Source: Pseudomonas sp. Root71
Lineage (GTDB): Bacteria; Pseudomonadota; Gammaproteobacteria; Pseudomonadales; Pseudomonadaceae
Assembly (NCBI RefSeq): GCF_001429045.1
Contig: NZ_LMHY01000025.1
Coordinates: 424,586-488,585 of the forward strand
Length of the DNA: 64,000 bases
Reading direction: 5' to 3'
The notes under the pieces are model-generated. The model saw nothing but the letters and a program-made list of their open reading frames with translations. It had not been told where the DNA came from and searched no databases. A program made the translations under genes and the position numbers. Shown here piece by piece: positions 34,101 through 43,199 of the stretch. Within the stretch, counting starts at the first letter, position 1. Each line of letters starts with the position of its first letter.

Positions 34101-35684
34101 CTATTCGTCGTCGCGCGCCGGGATCCACCACTCTTCACCACGTACGGTGCGTATGTACTCCGGCCAGCGGAAGCGATGAGGGGCTTGAAAGTCGGCCGGC
34201 AATAGCGGCGCCTGCCAGTGCTCGCCACCGATGCCGCCGCCGGTGCGCTGGTTGAACTCGTCCGTGGCAGCCTTCAGCAGGTCTTCGTTGCAGAACAGGT
34301 CGAGCAAGGTGTTGGCAATGGTTTTCGCCGCCACCTCGATCATCGGGTCGATGGTCTGCGGTATGCCGCCCAGGGCATTGGAGACCCAATCCGGGTACAC
34401 GTGGCCGGCGGGAGCGCTGAGCATCGGGCGGGCCACCAGCAGACGCACGGTCGGGCAATGCCAGGTGTATTCGGGGTAGTCGTCGGAGGTCAGGTACTTC
34501 TGCCATGCCGGCATTTGCAGGCGCATCTGCCGTTCGCATTCCTGCGGGTCGATCAGTTGTTCAGTGGCTGGCAGGAAGGGCTCCGCCATCGGTTCCAGGC
34601 CGAGATTGCTCTGGATCTGGCGGGCAATGTCACAGGCCTCGGCGCCCCAATGCGGTGCGCCGACGGCGGCCAGGTTGCTGTACGTCGCACGCGCCAGCAC
34701 GTGGTTGGGCAGCCCCCCACGGGACTTGCAGACCCAGGTCTTTTTCCACTGGCAACCGGTGGCCATCGCTGCAGCGGCGGCGTTGTTATCCATCACCTTG
34801 GAAATGGTTTCGGCCTGCTCGATCGAGTCGCAACGCAGCAGGTACTGGATCTGTGACAGGTGCGGTGGCAGGTTGTCTGCGGTGGCCTGCCCGGCCGTCA
34901 GGATGGCCTCGTTGTAACTCCACAAACCGGTGAACGGCAGGGTCGAACGGCGCAGGCTTTCGTTGAGGTTGTAGAAGTGCATCAGCGCATCGTTGGCGCC
35001 CGGTGCCCGCGCAGCCAGGTGATTCTGCGGGATCGGACTATAGCGGTCGGCGGCAATCCAGTGTTCCGGGTCTTCGCAGGTGAAGCTGTAGATGTAGGCG
35101 TAAGCAATGCCGCAATGGGTATCCCAGGTGGTGGTGTTGTTCAGCGGCAACATGTAGGTGGGGTGAAAGCTGATCGCCGCATCCAGGTTGTCGTAGTAAC
35201 CCTTGGCCGCGTGTACGGGTTTGGACGCACGGAGCTTTTCCGCCGGCTCACCAAAGAAACGAATGGTGCCCTCGATGCCGAACTCAAGCATCGCCGCCTT
35301 CGCCGCGAGCACCCCGCCCAACGCACTGATGCCGAGCGCAGAATGCGGGTCGGTGTGGCCAGGAGCGAATCGCGACAAACCTTCGCGGGGCATCTTGCGG
35401 GTGGTGGCAGCCTGGCAGTTACCGGGGACCGCATCGTATTCGGCGTAGGTTGCCAGCACCGGTCCCTGGCCATTACTGAAGGTTGCGCAAAACGCGGTGG
35501 GCATGCCGCCGCTGTTTTCTTCGACGGTGAAACCTTCCTTGCGCAACAGATCCACATACCAGGCACAGGACTTGTACTCGCGAAACGCTGGCTCCGCGTA
35601 GTGCCAGATGATCTGGTGCCAATCCGATAACTGCTGGCGATGCTGGTCGATCCACTTCAGGGCAAATCTCTTCTGCAATTCCAT
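34101..35684 (-). CDS. M20-family amidohydrolase (AbgB-like)
   Basis: A 527-residue cytoplasmic metallohydrolase starting at 35684 (MELQKRFAL, RBS GGAGTG). It has the AbgB-type N-terminus WHYAEPAFREYKS and VLATYAEYDAVPG. The metal region reads GHTDPHSALG, in place of the common HGCGHN, and FFGEPAEKLR carries the Glu. A dimerisation domain and a C-terminal His region follow. It is likely to cleave an N-acyl amino acid or peptide-like amide. Its place between decarboxylase and transporter suggests it frees the substrate of the aminotransferase. Confidence 0.87.
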   Translation of the reverse strand: MELQKRFALKWIDQHRQQLSDWHQIIWHYAEPAFREYKSCAWYVDLLRKEGFTVEENSGGMPTAFCATFSNGQGPVLATYAEYDAVPGNCQAATTRKMPREGLSRFAPGHTDPHSALGISALGGVLAAKAAMLEFGIEGTIRFFGEPAEKLRASKPVHAAKGYYDNLDAAISFHPTYMLPLNNTTTWDTHCGIAYAYIYSFTCEDPEHWIAADRYSPIPQNHLAARAPGANDALMHFYNLNESLRRSTLPFTGLWSYNEAILTAGQATADNLPPHLSQIQYLLRCDSIEQAETISKVMDNNAAAAAMATGCQWKKTWVCKSRGGLPNHVLARATYSNLAAVGAPHWGAEACDIARQIQSNLGLEPMAEPFLPATEQLIDPQECERQMRLQMPAWQKYLTSDDYPEYTWHCPTVRLLVARPMLSAPAGHVYPDWVSNALGGIPQTIDPMIEVAAKTIANTLLDLFCNEDLLKAATDEFNQRTGGGIGGEHWQAPLLPADFQAPHRFRWPEYIRTVRGEEWWIPARDDE

Positions 35685-35718
35685 GCGGTTCACTCCTAAC
35701 GGTTCAGCAAATGGCGGC

Positions 35719-37320
35719 TCAGGCAGACAGAAAAGCGGCGGCGTCCAGTTCCAGCAGAATCGGCTGACGGATGTGGGCCTGGCTGGCAAGTACCTCGCGC
35801 AACTGCTCAAGGCTGCTTATGGCGATGTGGGCGACGTGGCAGGACTTGGCCAACGCGGCAAAGTCCGGTGGCAGGATGTCCACGCCCAATGGGGGAATAT
35901 CGCGGTTGGTCATGTAGTCGCGGATTTCGGCATAGCAGTGGTTGTTCCACAGCACCACGATCACCCCCAACTCTGCTTCACGGGCAGCGATCAGTTCGGC
36001 ACTGGAGAACTGCACGCCGCCATCGCCGACCACCGCCACCACGGGACGATCGGGCGCGGCGAGCTTGGCGCCGATGGCCGCCGGCAAGCCGTAACCCAAA
36101 GTGCCAAAGCCGGTGCCGGCGTTGAACCAGCTGTTGGCTTGCGGGGCGCGATAACCCAGCGCGCCCTGATACACCGGCTGGGTCGAATCGCCGACCACGA
36201 TCGGCGCGGGCAGACTGTCGCGCAGGGTGTCGAGCATCTGCTGCATGACGTTCTGCTTGCTGCTCCAGCCGGACCGTTCGGCAGCGTTGACCTGTGCCAC
36301 ACGCTGATAGGCCCAGTCGCTGGCGGCGGCTTCAGGCACTGCCGCCAGGAGCGCTTGCAGCCCTTGCCCGGCATCGCCCAGCAAGCCCACGTCGGCGCGA
36401 GCCACCCCCAATATCTGCAAGGGATCGATGTCCAGGCGAATCAGCGGCGCATTGAGTGACAGCGGGCCCAGACCAAAGAAGTCGTAATCGGTTTCCCCCA
36501 ATTCGGTACCGACTGCCAATACCACGTCGGCTTCGGCAAACAGTGCACGGCCATGAGCCGACGACTGCACCCCGTCGAGCAACAGCGGGTGCTCCGGCGC
36601 AAGCAGGCCACGGGCATTGGTGGTGAGAGCGACCGGCGCCTGCAACTTTTCCGCCAGTGCCTGCACCAGCGGGCCTGCGCCTCGGGCGCCGCCACCGACG
36701 AGGATCAACGGCTTGCGCGCCGTCGCCAGCAGCTTCACCGCCGCCGCAATATTCGCGGCAGCCGGCGCCGGGGCTTGCGGCAAGCTACGTGGGCGCAGGT
36801 CGAGGTTGTCGGCCGGCATTTCCAGCACGTCCAACGGAATTTCGATGTGCACTGGACGCGGGCGGGCACAACCGAACAGCGCGAAGGCACGGGCAAGCAC
36901 TTCCGGCAATTCCTCGGGCCGCTGCAAGGTATGGCTGAAGGCGCAGACCCCGGCAACCACTGCACGCTGGTCGGGCATTTCATGCAGGTAGCCATGGCCC
37001 AGGCGTTGATGTTCGCGGCGGCTGGTGGTGGAAATCACCAACATCGGCACCGAGTCGGCGTAGGCCTGGCCCATGGCGGTGAGGATGTTTGTCATCCCGG
37101 GGCCGGTAATGATGAAGCATACGCCAGGCTTGCCGCTGGCCCGGGCGTAGCCGTCCGCCATGAAGCCTGCACCCTGTTCGTGACGCGGACTGATGTGGCG
37201 CAGAGAACTGCCGTGCAGCCCGCGATAAAGCTCGACCGTGTGCACACCGGGAATGCCGAACACCGACTCCACGCCGTAGCCTTCAAGTAACCGGACGAGC
37301 GCCTGGGCACAACTGGTCAT
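35719..37320 (-). CDS. ThDP-dependent decarboxylase, 5-guanidino-2-oxopentanoate decarboxylase-like
   Basis: A 533-residue acetolactate-synthase-fold enzyme. The catalytic Glu is in SPRHEQGAGFMADGYAR (residues about 44-60). The ThDP/Mg motif begins VGDGGVQFS and ends VLWNNH in the C-terminal domain. Domain order is PYR, central and PP. It resembles AruI, which decarboxylates 2-ketoarginine to 4-guanidinobutyraldehyde. It is the first gene of the operon, with RBS GAGGTGC. An AruH-like aminotransferase in the same operon supports the assignment, but other 2-oxo acids remain possible. Confidence 0.85.
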   Translation of the reverse strand: MTSCAQALVRLLEGYGVESVFGIPGVHTVELYRGLHGSSLRHISPRHEQGAGFMADGYARASGKPGVCFIITGPGMTNILTAMGQAYADSVPMLVISTTSRREHQRLGHGYLHEMPDQRAVVAGVCAFSHTLQRPEELPEVLARAFALFGCARPRPVHIEIPLDVLEMPADNLDLRPRSLPQAPAPAAANIAAAVKLLATARKPLILVGGGARGAGPLVQALAEKLQAPVALTTNARGLLAPEHPLLLDGVQSSAHGRALFAEADVVLAVGTELGETDYDFFGLGPLSLNAPLIRLDIDPLQILGVARADVGLLGDAGQGLQALLAAVPEAAASDWAYQRVAQVNAAERSGWSSKQNVMQQMLDTLRDSLPAPIVVGDSTQPVYQGALGYRAPQANSWFNAGTGFGTLGYGLPAAIGAKLAAPDRPVVAVVGDGGVQFSSAELIAAREAELGVIVVLWNNHCYAEIRDYMTNRDIPPLGVDILPPDFAALAKSCHVAHIAISSLEQLREVLASQAHIRQPILLELDAAAFLSA

Positions 37321-37470
37321 GCGAGCACCTCTTTATTCTTATTGGGAATGCCAGGCTCACAGAGACCTGAACCGAGGGCCCTAGTATTGGTGACGAAACG
37401 ATTACATCAATCGAAATAAATTTGCGTCACTGTCAAATTTTATTGAACGGTCTTATGGCGCATTTCGGCG

Positions 37471-37486
37471 TGTCGCTGCCGGTCAA
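37471..37486 (+). promoter_or_regulatory. Possible ArgR half-site
   Basis: TGTCGC-N8-AA exactly matches the half-site reported for P. aeruginosa ArgR. It lies in the 275-bp divergent region between the AruI-like gene and the deacylase gene. The expected second direct half-site 5 bp away is absent or very degenerate, so support is partial. Confidence 0.35.
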
Positions 37487-37595
37487 TGGATCATTTTGCT
37501 CACCTGTGACGGGTAAATTATTCGATTGATGGGGCCACTCATTTTCATAAAGATGAAACCCTCGGCACTTGCCCCTCTGTCTCAAGGAACGCTTT

Positions 37596-38714
37596 ATGCG
37601 CGTCGAGCATCAGCCCCTGTTGACCCGCACCCCCTGTACCCAGCGGCACCTGATCAGCTTCCATTACGGCCGGCCGGGACGCGCCGGCAAGGTTTATCTG
37701 CAAGCCAGCCTGCACGCCGACGAATTGCCCGGCATGCTGGCACTGCATCACCTGCGTGGAATGCTCGACAGTGCCGAGGCTCGCGGACAGATTCTCGGGG
37801 AGATCGTGCTGGTCCCCATCGCCAATCCGATTGGCCTCGAACAGACCTTGATGCACGACGCGATGGGGCGTTTCGATTTCAACAGCGGTGAGAATTTCAA
37901 TCGCCGGTATCCTGATTTGGCCGAGACAATCAGAGATCGGCTGGCCCATGAGCTGACCGGGGATGCCGATGAAAACCGGCAGATCATTCGGCGCGCCATG
38001 GCCAGTGCCCTGAAACAGATCCGCCCGAGCAGCGAGATCGACTCGATGCGCCAGGCACAATTGCTGCTGGCCCACGACGCCGACTTCGTCCTCGACCTGC
38101 ATTGCGATGCCCAGGCCGTGGTTCACCTGTACGGAGAAACGCCCTGTTGGTCGCAGATCGAACCGCTGGCACGCTACATCGGCGCACAGGCCAGCCTGCT
38201 GGCCAGCGGTACGGGCGCCGGTTCGTTTGACGAGGCTTGCGGTCAACCCTGGTGGCGCCTGGCCGAAGCGTTTGCCGGGCGCTTTCCGATCCCTTCCGGC
38301 TGCGTCGCCGCTACCGTCGAGTTACGCGGTGAAGCGGATGTCGATCATGCATTGGCCCGCGTCGATGCCGCCGCCCTCTACGCCTTCCTGCAACACCGGG
38401 GCATCCTCGCCGGCACACCGCCGCCGATGCCCGCCCTGCTCCAGCCCGCAACGCCCTTCGACGGCTCGCTGACCTTGCGCGCCCCCTGCGCCGGGCTCGT
38501 GGTATTCCTGCACAAACCCGGCGCGTGGATCGAGCGTGATGAACCGGTGGTGCACGTCATAGACCCCATCACTGGCGCTACGCAGGTTGTATGCAGCTCC
38601 ATCCGTGGCGTGATGTACATGCGCAGTGCGATTCGCTTTGCGGCGGCGGGGGTTGAATTGTGCAAAGTGGCCGGGGCTACGGCACTCGAAGGCGGCGTAA
38701 TGGTTTCGGCGTGA
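37596..38714 (+). CDS. Succinylglutamate desuccinylase/aspartoacylase-family zinc deacylase
   Basis: A 372-residue M14-like deacylase starting at ATG 37596 (AAGGAAC upstream). Zinc ligands are in ASLHADELPG and DLHCDAQAVVHLYG. The C-terminal beta domain includes LRAPCAGLVVF and HVIDPITGA. It should remove an N-acyl group from an amino acid or diamine. It is divergent from the AruI-like operon and probably contributes to the same acyl-amino-acid catabolism. Confidence 0.87.
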   Translation: MRVEHQPLLTRTPCTQRHLISFHYGRPGRAGKVYLQASLHADELPGMLALHHLRGMLDSAEARGQILGEIVLVPIANPIGLEQTLMHDAMGRFDFNSGENFNRRYPDLAETIRDRLAHELTGDADENRQIIRRAMASALKQIRPSSEIDSMRQAQLLLAHDADFVLDLHCDAQAVVHLYGETPCWSQIEPLARYIGAQASLLASGTGAGSFDEACGQPWWRLAEAFAGRFPIPSGCVAATVELRGEADVDHALARVDAAALYAFLQHRGILAGTPPPMPALLQPATPFDGSLTLRAPCAGLVVFLHKPGAWIERDEPVVHVIDPITGATQVVCSSIRGVMYMRSAIRFAAAGVELCKVAGATALEGGVMVSA

Positions 38715-38768
38715 TGGTGCCGCGGTCACAGGCCAGCCTGGACCGCGGCCATCGGCCACTGAGGGGTG

Positions 38769-39878
38769 TCAGTTGCGAACCGTCGGTAATGCCGACAACG
38801 CCCGCTCCCAGATCTGCCAGGTGCGCAGCCAGACCATCGCCTGCCAATCGGCGTCGGCGGGATAGAACTGCTCAAGCAGATTCAGCTTGATCTCGCGCCC
38901 CGTTGCGTCATTCGGGTTGCCGTGCAGATGCAGCCAGTGATCATCGCGCAGATGACGGTGAACGTCCGGTCCCGGATAAGTCCCGCACTCAATGACAAAC
39001 GGCATCAGGCGCACCTGCGGCAGTGCATTGATCAGCGCCTGCGAGGTGTAGCCGGTGGCCGTTGCCGCCACACCGGTTTCGCTGACGGTGTCGGCGCCGG
39101 TTTGCAGGCTGTAGAGCCACGGGCCATAAATCGCCTGCGCATCCGACAACGCCGGATAGGCGGACTCGGTGATGGTCAACAACATCGGATGACCGTACTC
39201 GCCAGCGCCGGTGTGCAAGTCGAAACACATGGCGACCTCGGCATGGGCCACGTGCGTTTGCACGATCTTGTGCAATGTACGGTTCGACCAGCTCGGCGCC
39301 AGCCCGCCGAAAAACAGGCCATCGGGATGAGCATGCTGACCGCCCTCGACAATCGACATGACTGCCGGCCAGCCGTGCAGGTGAATCTGCTCGTCGAGCA
39401 AGGCATCGGCACGATCACGATCCGGGCCGTGCAGCTGCGGGCAGGCATAGATTTCATGCAGGGCGTTGTAGGCCTGGTTGTCTGGCAGCGGTCGCTGGAA
39501 ATCCAGGTGATTGCGGTTCAGATCGATGTTGTCTTCGTTGACCCGGCGCAACCACGCCATGCCCCAGGGGTTGATGGCATGGATCATGACCACGGCGACA
39601 TCCGTTGGCAGGCAGCGCTTGCCCAACTCCTGCAGCCATTTGATCTGGCAGCCCGAACCATAGAAGCCTTCGACCCCGTGAGTGCCGCTCAACGCGATCA
39701 GCAGCCGCTTGGCGCCCGGATCACCCAGCACCGCCACATCGGTGCTCAGGGGTTCGCCGAACGGCCCTTTGAGCGGGTGTGGATACTCCGTCAGCGTTGC
39801 GCCTGCCGTGGTCGCCGCGGCCAGGAATTGTTCACGCTGGGTGCGATAGCTGGAATGGGTGGGGAACTCGGTTTGCAT
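38769..39878 (-). CDS. M14-family metallopeptidase-like protein (DUF2817)
   Basis: A 369-residue protein starting at 39878 (MQTEFPTHSS, RBS AAGAGGC). It has a zinc-carboxypeptidase fold with GTHGVEGFYGSG supplying His and Glu, then HAINPWGMAWLRRVNEDNIDLNRN and FDLHTGAGEYG for the third ligand. No signal peptide is present. The likely role is cytoplasmic peptide or acyl-amino-acid hydrolysis. It converges with the deacylase and is divergent from ggt. Confidence 0.85.
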   Translation of the reverse strand: MQTEFPTHSSYRTQREQFLAAATTAGATLTEYPHPLKGPFGEPLSTDVAVLGDPGAKRLLIALSGTHGVEGFYGSGCQIKWLQELGKRCLPTDVAVVMIHAINPWGMAWLRRVNEDNIDLNRNHLDFQRPLPDNQAYNALHEIYACPQLHGPDRDRADALLDEQIHLHGWPAVMSIVEGGQHAHPDGLFFGGLAPSWSNRTLHKIVQTHVAHAEVAMCFDLHTGAGEYGHPMLLTITESAYPALSDAQAIYGPWLYSLQTGADTVSETGVAATATGYTSQALINALPQVRLMPFVIECGTYPGPDVHRHLRDDHWLHLHGNPNDATGREIKLNLLEQFYPADADWQAMVWLRTWQIWERALSALPTVRN

Positions 39879-40044
39879 GTCTGCCTCTTGTTGATTTACC
39901 GGCCTGCCTGTTGGCAACGACCCTACAGAAAATTCCGCCATTGATGAAGGACAAAAACATCGGTGCCGCCGGACCCGGTTTGCGTCCCTCCCGGTCGGCC
40001 GATAAAGTCCACTGATCGTAGATCCAACGGACGGAGTACCCCAC

Positions 40045-41877
40045 GTGTTCTCAACCTACCCTTTGCGCCGCTATCGCCTGCCAGCCCTGTTTCTGCTCGC
40101 CAGTACCCTGACCCTGACCGCGTGCAACAACGCTTCGGTGCCGACGCTGCCGCTTGCACCGGAAAGCGCTTCCGGCTTGCGCACCGACCTGAAAACCCAA
40201 CACGCCGAGAAATACATGGCAGCGGCGGCCAACCCGCTGGCGGCCGAAGCCGGGCGGGAGATGCTGCGCCGGGGCGGCTCGGCCATCGACGCGGCGATTG
40301 CGATGCAAGCGGTGTTGACGCTGGTTGAGCCACAGTCTTCGGGCATCGGTGGCGGCGCATTGATCGTACTCTGGGATGGTAAGGCCGTGCGCACCTACGA
40401 CGGGCGTGAAACCGCCCCGGCCGGCGCCACCGAGAAGCTTTTCCTGCAACCCAACGGACAACCGATGGGGTTCACCCAGGCGCAGATCGGAGGCCGCTCG
40501 GTGGGCACGCCCGGCGTATTGCGCGCCCTGGAACTGGCCCATCAAAAACACGGACGCCTGCCTTGGGCGCAGCTGTTTGAACCGGCCATCCGGCTCGCCG
40601 AGCAAGGTTTTGCCATTTCACCTCGATTGCACCAGTTGATCGCTGCGGATTCGTCCATGCCGCGCTCACCGGAAATGATGGCTTACTTTCGCAATGCCGA
40701 TGGCAGCCCAAAAGCCGTCGGCACAAACCTGAAGAACCCGGCCCTGGCCGCCGTGTTCAAACGCATCGCCCATGAAGGCCCGGATGCCCTGTACAAAGGC
40801 CCGGTCGCCGAGGAAATTGCGACCAAGGTTCAGGGTCACACCAACCCCGGCAGCCTGTCCCTGACCGACCTCGCCAACTACCAGGCCAAGGAGCGCGCGC
40901 CGCTGTGCACCGACTACAAGCGCTGGCAAGTTTGCGGCATGCCGCCGCCGTCATCGGGCGGGATCGCCGTGGCGCAGATCCTCGGCACGCTGCAAGCCCT
41001 GGAGACTCGCGACAAGCGCATGGCGCTGGCACCGCTGAAACCGGTCAAGACCACCGCCTCGGCCGGTATCGAACCCGACCCGCAAGCCGTGCACCTGATC
41101 TCTGAAGCCGAACGCCTGGCCTACGCCGACCGCGCTCAGTACGTCGCCGATTCCGACTTTGTACCCGTGCCGGTCAAGGGCCTGGTCGACCCGGCCTACC
41201 TCGCCAGCCGCGCCGCCCTGATTGGCGAACGCAGCATGGGCACGGCCAAACCCGGCACTCCGCCGGGCATCCGGGTGGCCTATGCGCCAGACCGTTCGCC
41301 GCTGCGGATTTCCACCTCGCAGGTGGTGGCCGTCGATGACGCCGGCGGTGCCGTGTCGATGACCACTACCATCGAATCGGCGTTTGGCTCGCACATCATG
41401 GTTCAGGGTTTCATGCTCAACAACGAGATGACCGACTTCTCGTTCATCCCCGAGGAAAACGGGCAAAAAGTCGCCAACCGCGTCGAGCCCGGCAAACGCC
41501 CGCGCTCCTCCATGGCCCCGACCCTGATCTTCGACCGCCAGAGCGGCGAATTCCTCGCCACCGTCGGCTCCCCCGGCGGCTCGCAAATCATCGAATACGT
41601 GGCCAAATCCACCATCGGCCTGCTCGACTGGAACCTCGATGCGCAAGCCGCCATCAACCTGCCCAACTTCGGCAGCCGCAACGGCCCCACCGAACTGGAA
41701 CTGGGCCAGTTCAGCCCGATGCTGATTCAGGCGCTGAAAGACAAAGGGCACAGCGTGAGCGAGATCGACATGACCAGCGGCACCCAGGCGATTGTTCGGG
41801 TCAAGGACGCCCAAGGCAAAGCGTCGCTGACAGGCGGGGCCGATCCGCGGCGTGAGGGGCAAGCGTTGGGGGATTGA
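40045..41877 (+). CDS. ggt: Gamma-glutamyltransferase lipoprotein
   Basis: A 610-residue Ntn hydrolase that autocleaves into two subunits and hydrolyses or transfers gamma-glutamyl groups (glutathione, gamma-Glu amines). The start is GTG 40045 with GGAG upstream. The lipobox LTLTAC at about residues 22-27 implies membrane anchoring rather than the soluble periplasmic form. The N-terminal nucleophile is likely T424 (ISTSQVV), followed by the MTTTIESAFGS and GSPGGSQIIEY motifs. Confidence 0.9.
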   Translation: MFSTYPLRRYRLPALFLLASTLTLTACNNASVPTLPLAPESASGLRTDLKTQHAEKYMAAAANPLAAEAGREMLRRGGSAIDAAIAMQAVLTLVEPQSSGIGGGALIVLWDGKAVRTYDGRETAPAGATEKLFLQPNGQPMGFTQAQIGGRSVGTPGVLRALELAHQKHGRLPWAQLFEPAIRLAEQGFAISPRLHQLIAADSSMPRSPEMMAYFRNADGSPKAVGTNLKNPALAAVFKRIAHEGPDALYKGPVAEEIATKVQGHTNPGSLSLTDLANYQAKERAPLCTDYKRWQVCGMPPPSSGGIAVAQILGTLQALETRDKRMALAPLKPVKTTASAGIEPDPQAVHLISEAERLAYADRAQYVADSDFVPVPVKGLVDPAYLASRAALIGERSMGTAKPGTPPGIRVAYAPDRSPLRISTSQVVAVDDAGGAVSMTTTIESAFGSHIMVQGFMLNNEMTDFSFIPEENGQKVANRVEPGKRPRSSMAPTLIFDRQSGEFLATVGSPGGSQIIEYVAKSTIGLLDWNLDAQAAINLPNFGSRNGPTELELGQFSPMLIQALKDKGHSVSEIDMTSGTQAIVRVKDAQGKASLTGGADPRREGQALGD

Positions 41878-41895
41878 GTCGTACGAGGGGATGAG

Positions 41896-41923
41896 AAAGG
41901 GCTTACCGGTGGGTAGGCCCTTT
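41896..41923. terminator. Bidirectional terminator between ggt and ddl
   Basis: AAAGGGCTTACC and GGTAGGCCCTTT pair with one T-G wobble around a short loop. An A-run on one side and T-run on the other allow termination from both convergent genes. Confidence 0.8.
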
Positions 41924-41939
41924 GTTTATGAGCAAGTCG

Positions 41940-43034
41940 CTATCGACTGATCTTCAACCCCTGCCGAACCTGGTGCTTCTCCAGCGCCAGCTCGATCAGT
42001 CGCGTCACCAGTTCGCTGTAGGTCATGCCGGTGGCCTGCCACAGTTTCGGGTACATGCTGATGCGGGTGAAGCCGGGCAGCGAGTTGATTTCGTTGATCA
42101 GCACTTCACCGGAGTCGGTCAGGAACACGTCGACTCGGGCCAGGCCGGAACAGCCCAGGACCTGGAACGCTTCGACGGCCAGGGCGCGAATGCGCTCGCT
42201 GGCCTCGACGCTGATGTTGGCCGGCACCACCACTTCAGCCGCCGTGTCGTCGATGTACTTGCTGTCGTAGGAATAGAACCCGCTGCGCACCACGATCTCG
42301 CCGCAGCCACTGGCAATGGCGTCTTCATTGCCGAGCACCGCGCATTCAATCTCGCGGCCGCTGACGGCAGATTCGATCAACACCTTGGTATCGAAACTCA
42401 AGGCCAGTTCCACCGCTGCACTGTACTCGGCCTCGTTGGTGACCTTGCTCACACCCACGGAAGAGCCCTGGTTGGCCGGTTTGACGAACAGCGGCAAACC
42501 CAACTTGCCCCGCACCTCGGCAAACCCGGTGCGCGCCGCCATGGCGCGGGTCAATGTCACGAACGGCGTCACGGCCAGGCCGGCATCGCGCAGCAGGCGC
42601 TTGCTGATGTCCTTGTCCATGCACACGGCCGAGCCGAGCACATCGGAGCCGACAAACGGCAGATCGGCCATGCGCAGCAAGCCTTGCAGGCAACCGTCTT
42701 CTCCGAGGGTGCCGTGGACAATCGGGAAGATCACATCGACGTGACCGAGCATTTCCTGGCTGGAGGTTTCCACCAATTGCTGACTGGCTTTGCCCGGTAC
42801 CACGGCCAGTTCGCGATTGGACTGATTGAGGGCGATCAGCGCCGGGTTTTCCTGGTTCAGCAAAAAGTTGGAGGGGTCGTTGAGGTGCCAGTGGCCTTGT
42901 TTGTCGATGCCGATCAACACCGGCTCGAAGCGTGAGCGATCCAGCGCATCGACGATGTTTTTCGCCGATTGCAACGACACCTCATGCTCGGCCGAACGGC
43001 CTCCGAAAATGATCCCCACGCGCAACTTGCTCAT
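41940..43034 (-). CDS. ddlA: D-alanine--D-alanine ligase
   Basis: A 364-residue ATP-grasp ligase of cell-wall synthesis. It has GGRSAEHEVSL at the N-terminus, VHGTLGEDGCLQGLLRM, the ATP loop KPANQGSSVGVSKV and metal ligands in INEINSLPGFT. It lies outside the mur/fts cluster, so it is the second, DdlA-type ligase typical of Pseudomonas. Confidence 0.94.
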   Translation of the reverse strand: MSKLRVGIIFGGRSAEHEVSLQSAKNIVDALDRSRFEPVLIGIDKQGHWHLNDPSNFLLNQENPALIALNQSNRELAVVPGKASQQLVETSSQEMLGHVDVIFPIVHGTLGEDGCLQGLLRMADLPFVGSDVLGSAVCMDKDISKRLLRDAGLAVTPFVTLTRAMAARTGFAEVRGKLGLPLFVKPANQGSSVGVSKVTNEAEYSAAVELALSFDTKVLIESAVSGREIECAVLGNEDAIASGCGEIVVRSGFYSYDSKYIDDTAAEVVVPANISVEASERIRALAVEAFQVLGCSGLARVDVFLTDSGEVLINEINSLPGFTRISMYPKLWQATGMTYSELVTRLIELALEKHQVRQGLKISR

Positions 43035-43199
43035 GACCTGGCCTCATACTGAAAAATAAACAACGACCTGTAGCGAATGCGCCCCACAGTGCAGTATTTG
43101 CCCTTGGTTTTCTAGCGGGCAAACCGCCATCCGATCAGAAGACAGCGAACCGTTGGCTGAGATACCGTATTGCGCATCAAACTCAAGACGATCATCACC

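Noticed and set aside
37321..37595. Sigma-54 (-24/-12) promoter for the arginine-type operon
   Set aside because: No TGGCAC-N5-TTGC arrangement was found on either strand of the intergenic region.
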